Positions 56,619 to 64,000 of a stretch of DNA of 64,000 nt are shown one piece after another. Origin of the DNA: Vitellaria paradoxa (Eukaryota > Streptophyta > Magnoliopsida > Ericales > Sapotaceae); assembly GCA_019916065.1 (NCBI GenBank), contig CM034238.1:29313246-29377245 (forward strand), read 5' to 3'. The translations under genes were made by a program, and so were the position numbers. How positions within the stretch are numbered: the first letter of the stretch is position 1; each line of letters starts with the position of its first letter. The notes beneath the pieces are model-generated. The model ran no database searches. It was given only the letters and a program-made list of their open reading frames with translations, and had not been told where the DNA came from.

Positions 56619-56779
56619 TAGTGTGAGGCTTTTAAATATACAACATGCTAGTTTAAGAAGAGGTAAGGCTTAAGCAACAAGGTCAACATTCAGTCAATGT
56701 TATAAGTCACGGAGTTAGACACAATGGAAAGAAACAAAAGAAAAGTTTCACGAAAGATCCATTAAAGGTTACGGGAACT

Positions 56780-59700
56780 TCTAATGTTAATGGGACTCGC
56801 GAGAAGGAACAAAATGGATCGAAATGCTATTTCTCTCATGGCTTTGGGCATGTGAAGAAAGATTGTCTAAAACATAGAGCTTGGTTTGAGAAAAGGGGTA
56901 AACCTCTAGCTTATGCATGTTTTGACTTAAATATGACTCAAGTTCCTTCTAACACATAGTGGATTGACTTTAATTCTACTATTCATGTTTCAAATTCGAT
57001 GCAGGGATACCTTTCATTCCAGAACATAATGGAAAATAAGCATTTCATAATCTTGGGAAATAGAATTCAAGTACTAGTTGTTGGTGTTGGAATTTTACAT
57101 TTGTTTTTAGATTTGGGCCACTGTTTGGACCTGTTTGATGCTCTTTATGTCCTAGCATTTCTATAAATTTAATTTCCATGTCAAGATTTGATTTAGAGGG
57201 AAATTCTTTTGTTTTTCAAAATAAAGGCTTTCGTTTGTTTAGAAATGATTCATTTGTTAGTTTTGGTGTTTTATTTGAGGGGTTATATAGATTTAACCTA
57301 AACAAAAATTTTGCGACAATTCTTCTAATCGTGCATCATAATGTTGGAACTAAACGTAACCGAGTTAATGAAAATTCTTTTATCTTGTGGCATAAATGAT
57401 TGAGTCATATATCCATTGAATGATGGTGAGATTGGTAAAAGATACGATTCTTTTAGTTCTTGATTTTATTAATGTTGATGTATGTGTAGATTGCATTGAG
57501 GGAAAGCCAACCAAACATACAAAGAAAAGTGCTGCAAGAAGTGAAGAGCTTTTGGAGATTTTCTATATTGATATTTGTTGACCTTTTGACTTACTATCTT
57601 CCGGTGGAGAAAATTGTATTATCACATTCATTGATAATTTTCAAGTTATGGTTATATTTATTTGTTGCATAAAAAGTCACAAGCATTAAATGTAAGCAAA
57701 ATAAATATTATGTGTCTGTAAATGTAGAAATATCAGACTAAATTAATGAGGAAAACTATATGTGTTTGCTCTATGATCTTAATTCGATTTATGATTACAC
57801 CATCTCTGAAACTAGAACACTAAGGTTAGATTACAAGGGTTTGATCTTCCTTTCTATCACACTCAATATGACGATTATCAATGGGAAGCATTGTGTATAT
57901 ATTATGAAGAGAGGGGACCTAGCCATATATACAGGGTAAACTCTAACCTCACTGGGCTCTCCCATAAAAGGCTTACAGTGGGTTTAATAATTAGTCCACA
58001 CTAATCATCTAATCTCATATACGTCCCATCTTTAACTTGGTTCTAGCCCACTTTTTTTGGTAAAATGGAAATTAATTAATGTATGCTCAATATACTGAAA
58101 ATTTTAACATTAAAAGTTATAAAAACATATAGAGGTGGTGAGTATTATGAAAGGTATGATGGAATAAGACAATGTCTAGGACCGTTTGCTAAATTCCTAA
58201 AAGAGTGGTATTTGTGCATAATACATAATGTCTAGTATGCTTAGTAAAATCGTGTGGCTAAATGGCATAATCATACTCTTATGAAAATGGTTAGGACTAT
58301 GTTATGTAATTCTTTAGTACCCATTTTCGTTGTGGACGGAGGCCCTTAATATAGACATTTATTTGCTTAATCGGGTTCCTAGTATGGTAGTCCAAATAAC
58401 TCCTTTTAAATGGACAAGATGGAAACCAAACTTGAGACGTCTTCATATTTAAGGTTATCCAGCAGAGGTTAGAATCTAGAGTCCACATAAAGGGAAATTG
58501 GATTCTAGAATTGTAAGTGGGTATTTTATTGGTTACCTAGAGAAGTTCAAAGGGTATAAGTTATACCATCCTGATGGTAGTATGAAAGTTGTGGAAACTA
58601 GAAATACTAGATTCCTTGAGAATGGTGAAATTAGTGGGAGTAATGTATCACGTAATGTGGTTATCAAAGAAGTTCAAGTGCCCGTCTCGATACTCATAAC
58701 TTTAACAAAATAGTTGTTCCTCATATTGTAGAACATCATAATAATGTCGAATAGCAATCTAATGATCAATTACTCCATAATGAGATTGTCACCAATTAAC
58801 TAGTTGTAGAAAAATCACATAAGATAGAATTTAGAAGATTTCAACGAGAAAGGAGATTAGCTATTTCATATGATTATTTGGTATATATGCAAGAATCTAA
58901 TTATGATTTAGGGACTAGTAAGGATCTAGTTTCATTTTCACAAGCCACTGAAAGTGTTGATTCTAAAAAGTGAATCATTGCTATAAATGATGAGTTGAAA
59001 TTAATGGAACAAAATCAAGTTTGGGATGTCATTGATTTGCTTGAAGGTTTTAAGAAAGTCAGCTATAAATGGGTCTTTAAGACCAAATGTGACTCTAATG
59101 GCAATATTGACTGACATAAAGCTAGACTTGTTGTAAAAGGGTTCACTCAAAAAGAAGGTTTTTATTGCAAAGAGACGTTCTCTCTTGTATCGAATAAGGA
59201 CTCTCTTAGAATCATAATGGCCCTGGTGGCTCATTTTGATTTAGAGTTATCTCAGATGAACATAAAAACTACTTTTCTAAATGGGAATTTAGATGAAGAG
59301 GTCTACATGTTTCAACTTGAAAGTTTCTTGACTAAGCGGAAGAAGCATATGGTCTGCAAATTAAAGAAGTCAATTTATAGACTTAAACAAGCTTCTAGAC
59401 AATGGTATTTTAAGTTCAATGATACCATTACATCTTTTGGATTTAAAGAAAACATCGTTAATTGGTATATATATCTAAAAGTTATGGGGAGCAAAATCAT
59501 TTTCTTGATTTTATATGTCAGTGATATTTTGCTTGCCAGGAGTGATCTTGGTTTACTGCATAAAACGAAGAATTTAATGAACTTTGAAATGAAAGATATG
59601 CGTAAGGCAATCTACATGATAGGAATTGAAATATTTCGTAATAAATCACGTGGACTGTTTGGGTTGTCTCAGAAGGAATACATTGATAAAGTTCTCAAAA

Positions 59701-60468
59701 GATTAAATATAGCTAATTGTGTAGCCACTCCTGCTTCTATATTTAAAGAGGACAAGTTCAATGAAAAAGATTGTCCATATAATGCATAGGAAAAGAAAAG
59801 AATGGAAAATATTCCTTATGCATTTGCTGTTGGAGGCTTAATGTATGCACAAACTTTACGAAACCAGTCATTAACTTTGCAGTTGGTATGCTCAAGAGAT
59901 ACCAAAGTAATCCCAGAATGGAGCATTTGAAAGTTACAAAAGTGTTAAGGTACTTGAGGGGAACAAGACATTACATGCTCACATATCAAAGGTCTAATCA
60001 ATTGGGGGGGATTGTCTGCCCTAACTTAGATTTTTTCGGTTACGTTGGCAGTCAGAAGTCAACTTCTAGTTGTTTGTTCCAATTAGCTAAAGGAGCAATA
60101 TCTTGGAAAAGTGCTAAACAGATTGTCATAACAGCATCTACCATAGAAGCTGAATTCGTGGCATGCTTTGAGGCCACAGTTCATGCTTATTTTATCTCAG
60201 GACTTGGAATTGTCGATAGTGTTGCCAAGCTACTGTGAATGTATTGTGATAATTCTACAGCAGTCTATTTCTCCAAGAACGACAAATATTCTAATGGCAC
60301 TACGCACATAGAGCTCAAATATTTGGCCATTAGAGAGTTCAAAAACAAATAGTGTCTATAGAGCATATTAAGATTGAGATTATGATTTCAGATCCTTTAA
60401 CTAAAGGGTCACCACCAAAGACGTTTAAGGAACATATTGATCGTATGGGTCTTGGTAGTAATTTCTAA
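56780..60468 (+). pseudogene. Copia gag-pol relic of the split element
   Basis: Gag is reduced to a knuckle CYFSHGFGHVKKDC (56826-56867), second Cys replaced by Ser. The protease site reads WIDFNST where DSGAT is usual (about 56961). Integrase: VDCIEGKPTKHTKK at about 57487, then a roughly 400-bp interruption, then YRGGEYYERYDG at about 58127-58162. The linker has SGYFIGYLEKFKGYKLY (58514). Reverse transcriptase: FDLELSQMNIKTTFLNGNL (59236-59293) and the catalytic box LYVSDILLA (59512-59538), where YVDD has lost its first Asp. RNase H: SQKSTSSCL and ASTIEAEFVACFE (about 60130-60170), ending DPLTKGSPPKTFKEHIDRMG. Multiple stops. Confidence 0.88.
57695..58095. other. Interruption within copia integrase
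   Basis: Integrase similarity stops at CIKSHKH (about 57688) and resumes near 58100. The intervening 400 bp has no integrase similarity and contains TGTAAGCAAAATAAAT at its left. It may be a nested LTR or MITE, but no target duplication was confirmed. Confidence 0.5.
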
Positions 60469-60864
60469 AGTTTGTTTATGGATCTTTGCGACTGTTTTTG
60501 TTCTATGATATTTATAAAGATCTCATTAATTGTGTTTCTGACAATATTTTTTTCTTGTTTATCATTAATTACGTAATTATGGAAATGGATTATTGATGAA
60601 AGGAGTTATCTTTGACAAAGACATTATTGGGACATTACAGTTACTACCCATTATGGTTTGTAGTTAAATTATTTGCTAGCATTATGGTACATGGAAGGGA
60701 AGATGTCGTTTTAATGATATTTACCGCCATGACTAATGCTAGCTATTTAATTAATGATATTAATGCAATCTCACTAATGTGCAAATGAGCTGATATCATA
60801 CACATATTATGTTTACCTTATTAATTCAAATAAGTGTCATTGTTATATGGGCCAAGCAGGAGAA

Positions 60865-61304
60865 TGTTTGATAATTGTCCCACATGATGATAGACTTTGA
60901 TTTGATTTTGAATTTTAAAAGGATGAGATAGTTATTCACTCTAAAAGATAAGCACATTTATTTTGGTGAGATATTATAGGGGTGGTTATTTTCCTACTTA
61001 CACCCTTTGATGAACAGTGATATTACGACTATATATACGTGGCAAAACTATCCTATGTATACCCATTTTTATATTGATAGAATCCCCATCTGTTTAAGTC
61101 AATTTGAAAGAAAGTGGGCTAACTAAGAGAAATAATTTCTATAGAATTCTTATTTATAGAAGCTGCAGGGAGATAACAAGACAGTAAGAATAATACATCA
61201 TATGGATTCTGGTATGTTTTCTTATACTAAATATTTTTGTATATAGATAAATTGTGAATATCATGATAATTAAAATTCCTATTTCCAATAGAAATTATAT
61301 TATA
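60865..61304 (+). repeat. Copia 3' LTR (440 bp)
   Basis: Preceded by a purine-rich tract (AAGCAGGAGAA). It starts TGTTTGATAATTGTCC and ends AATTATATTATA (terminal CA mutated to TA), followed by the AGATA duplication. Confidence 0.9.
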
Positions 61305-62499
61305 AGATACCTTTAGAAATGTTAAAAGGTGAAAATAAATTTAAAGCACTCGGTGCGAAAGTTATCTTCGAGACTTCGATGGGTGGGCTAGAAATGTCCT
61401 TTTTATGCATAGATAGGAACCTATGTGTTTGTTGGGAGATGCTTCCTTTTAACCTGGCCAATAAGATTGTCGGTTATAATGACTAAGTGTTTGGTGGTTG
61501 ACACCGTCATTGGATGTTTAGCCTATAAAATCACTTGTTCCAAGGCGATAGGTATATGATTATTCTAGAAGGATTTAGATTAAACCACTTTATCTAATTT
61601 TACTATGAGTAGTAACTTCTCTTGCTTATATATGAAATGTTGTGTTTGAAATTATTTAATTATATTTAATTCCTTTTAATGTTTATTTTATATAAACAAT
61701 TGTAGAAAAAAATGCATGAAATTTGTATTGCTTTAATCCTGAGACCTTAAAGATTTAAATCTAAGATCTTTGCTACTACGACACTGATTTCTTTGTGATA
61801 CAAAACAACAGCATTAAATTATTTAATGTGTAAATAAAATAATCATTTCAACTACAGACTATGATAGATTATTGTAGGTACAATTTATATCTTTTAGTTA
61901 TGATCTATTGAATTATTTATTACATGAACAGTATGCCACCTAACCATTTTCACTGTGTTGAGTCGCACAATACAATGTAGTGTAATAACCACTGCATATG
62001 GGCACCTATGAGTAATTTTTGGGCTTTAGTAGCTTACCTTATTGCGGAGAAAATTTTCAAGACATTAAGCGCAAGGATTCTAAAATGAACTGCAGAGGGA
62101 TTAATTTATCATGAATATCCCACCAGAATAGCAATTTATTCTTCTTCTCATGTAGCACTAGAAGACTTCATTTAGAATTGTGGTTTGTAATAATAATTGT
62201 TGGATAATTATAATTATTAAGTTTTAGACTTGATTTACTTTTATTGGTATGTAATAGTAGTCGCATGGTTAGGATGCTTAGACGGCTCTATAATACTATT
62301 TTTTTTCCTTTCTGCAGTTGAATTACAACAAATGATTTAGCTTAATGGCTTATAATTTATTAGGGGATAACATAGTGATTTTGAATACCCTAATTTATTA
62401 GTGCAGGTCAACCTGGAGTTTGGAGGAAATTTAGAGCATGATAGCAACGTATTAGCACTTTATCTTTACATTTGCCAAAGCTTATAAGTCACCCCCAGG
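61305..62499. other. Intergenic, nothing recognised
   Basis: AT-rich sequence right of the copia element. No open frame or repeat that could be assigned. Confidence 0.5.
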
Positions 62500-63189
62500 T
62501 ATTCTGGTTATGAAAATCTGGGGTATGGCACATAGTGTCACTATCTAGAGTCCGTATTATCTAGATTTTTGGCGTACTGTTGTGCTTGGGCCGCAGTGTG
62601 GTGCTCAACCTACTTATTGATCTGTTACAGTATTATCAAGCACTATCTTCCAGGACAGGTTATAATAGTTTGAGTTGTGCTAAGTGTCCCACCAACATTT
62701 GTCATTGATCGATAGCTGCAGGCTATGATGAGGTAGGGACAAGGAAACATTAACTGGATTGACTACCTACATATTGGTGAGTGGATATGATAATAGGAGC
62801 GGCAATCCAGGCCTAGCCTTTTCTTAGACATCTCCCCTTTGATGACATATATATGTAGTGGTACCATAGCGTGACACAGCATCACATTGTACCACCCCCT
62901 ACTACTTTAGCCATCAGGTCTCAACTAGTGGTTACAGATCGGGCAACATTGGTACGTTATCTACTACCAAAATATTAACTACTAATACATGTTTTAATAA
63001 TACTTTATTCAGTACGAATACAACTTTTTGTAATTTGCAGTGAACACTCTTGTGAGCAACCATTGTATTGCATTTGTTGATATCTAGGAGATAGATCAAG
63101 CTATGTAATTTATAGGTGAACACTTCACTTGCAGTGTGATTACATGTTAGGGTTGATACACATTGAGTCAGCTTTAACATAAGAGGTAT
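62500..63189 (+). pseudogene. Possible plant-mobile-domain (MAIN-like) fragment
   Basis: Frame pieces such as LQYYQALSSRTGYNS (about 62627-62670), DWLPTYW (about 62760) and DDIYVV (about 62841) resemble in order the C-terminal half of the plant mobile domain found in Mutator and Gypsy elements. Heavily frameshifted; low certainty. Confidence 0.35.
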
Positions 63190-63720
63190 TTTTAGGCCTC
63201 GCATATAGCTATCCCACTGATCCAGTAGCTGTAGATACCTAAGGATTTGCGATAGCACCGATTAACCAGTTAAGCAGTACATGCACCATCCATTGTGTAA
63301 AGCAAACACTGCATCAGAGTCATATATTCCTATGGGAAAGGAAAACATAATTGCACAGGCACTAGCACTAGATGTGGCACCCTTTGGACAAGATGCAACA
63401 CCACCTACATTGGATGTGGTTCCCAGCATTGATATACCACCTACACAGCCACTGCGCCTTAAGCAACCACAATGTGAGTGAAAGAGGCATCATTGTGGCA
63501 TAGAGTGATTTATACTCCATTGTACTCATATACTATGGATTTTATATTATGCATTATAAGTTTCGGATGTTTTCTTAGTTTTTTGTAATTCTTTTTTTTT
63601 GGGTAATTATTATTATTATTTTTTGTAATTCTTGTAGATGCTTGTATATCTAATCTTTTGTAACCATATATTTTAACTTTGTATAACCCATTTTGGATAT
63701 ATAAATTTTTGTTGATTACC
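63190..63720 (+). repeat. Dispersed transposon-derived repeat, copy B
   Basis: Colinear with 22885-23360: ATACCTAAGGATTTG, GTTAAGCAGTACATGCA, CCACCTACACAGCCA, GTGAGTGAAAGAGG and GTAACCATATAT. The translated tail reads DIPPTQPLRLKQPQCE. It continues rightward from the possible plant-mobile-domain fragment. Confidence 0.6.
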
Positions 63721-64000
63721 TCTATAGATTTTTTTACTCGTACAATGTTTTCTTCCCTCCTTAGTTGAATTAAGCTTATAGTTTAGTTCATTAATGTAAA
63801 GACTTCATCAAAGTTTAGTTTTAGGTTGTTTTTTTTTTTTTTGCTTAAGTTATATTTTTGTTGGATTTTGTTCCTAATGGAATAATAAATGGGTTAAATA
63901 CAATAAACAGTTCGGGTTAGTTATGGCTACAGGCAGTCTTCGACACTTATTTGTAGTCAATTCTTATGTATTAAGTTATACTTTGTTCAATTTTAGCCTT
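63721..64000. other. Right edge, nothing recognised
   Basis: AT-rich with a 13-base T run near 63829. No feature found. Confidence 0.5.

Larger units (their letters stand above)
38172..61304 (+). mobile_element. Ty1/copia element split by a 17.5-kb insertion in its 5' LTR
   Basis: AGATA lies at 38167-38171 and again at 61305-61309. The 5' LTR is in two parts, 38172-38493 and 56051-56168 (322 + 118 = 440 bp). The intact 3' LTR is 60865-61304, also 440 bp. Removing the insert and one TAA leaves an element of about 5.58 kb, normal for copia. The LTR copies differ at roughly one base in eight by eye, so the insertion is old. Confidence 0.88.

Overview
This is nuclear DNA from a flowering plant. 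The evidence is interrupted coding sequence with canonical GT-AG splice sites, AT-rich introns of up to 12 kb packed with transposons, and plant-typical elements: Ty1/copia, DUF4283-type L1 LINEs, PIF/Harbinger, a Cassandra-type LTR, a tRNA-like SINE and Tourist-like MITEs. The species cannot be named from the sequence. TE-filled introns suggest a medium or large genome, possibly a woody angiosperm.

Only one host gene is supported. It lies on the minus strand: the 5' half of a DExH-box RNA helicase of the DHX29 / plant DExH7 type. Twelve exons join in frame from an ATG at 31674 to 3255 (2,019 nt, 673 codons). They encode a Lys/Ser-rich start, a UBA-like segment, an acidic linker, a dsRBD-like fold and the first RecA motifs ([10 protein letters not shown] and TQPRRIA). 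The gene runs off the left edge, so the DEVH box and the C-terminal half are not visible.

Region by region: 1-2910 holds copia debris inside the intron after exon 12. Intron 10 (3642-15782) holds a LINE fragment split by a copia element that carries a SINE, then a 5.2-kb minus-strand LINE with an 18-bp target duplication. Intron 8 (16591-19310) is mostly a long-TIR element with what looks like a captured gene fragment and an exactly delimited 517-bp Helitron in one arm. Intron 7 holds a minus-strand copia LTR, an AT-rich block and a transposon-like repeat that recurs near 63.2 kb. Introns 4-6 hold LINE 3' ends and diverged duplications. A Tourist-like MITE lies 92 bp upstream of the ATG. From 32.4 to 38.2 kb there is intergenic DNA with a long inverted repeat, a tRNA-like sequence and a second MITE.

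The most striking structure is at 38172-61304. One old copia element, with 440-bp LTRs and a 5-bp target duplication AGATA, was split inside its 5' LTR by a 17,554-bp element. That element has a TAA target duplication, short inverted ends, a Myb/SANT-like ORF1 relic and a PIF/Harbinger transposase relic. It contains further insertions: two putative Gypsy-type LTRs with repeated palindromic words, a Cassandra solo LTR with a 5S-rRNA-like core, and an unclassified plant transposon protein relic. A GGGAACGGTTT-type word recurs near both ends. From 61.3 kb to the right edge there is AT-rich DNA with a degenerate plant-mobile-domain-like fragment. No rRNA or tRNA gene and no CRISPR array was found.
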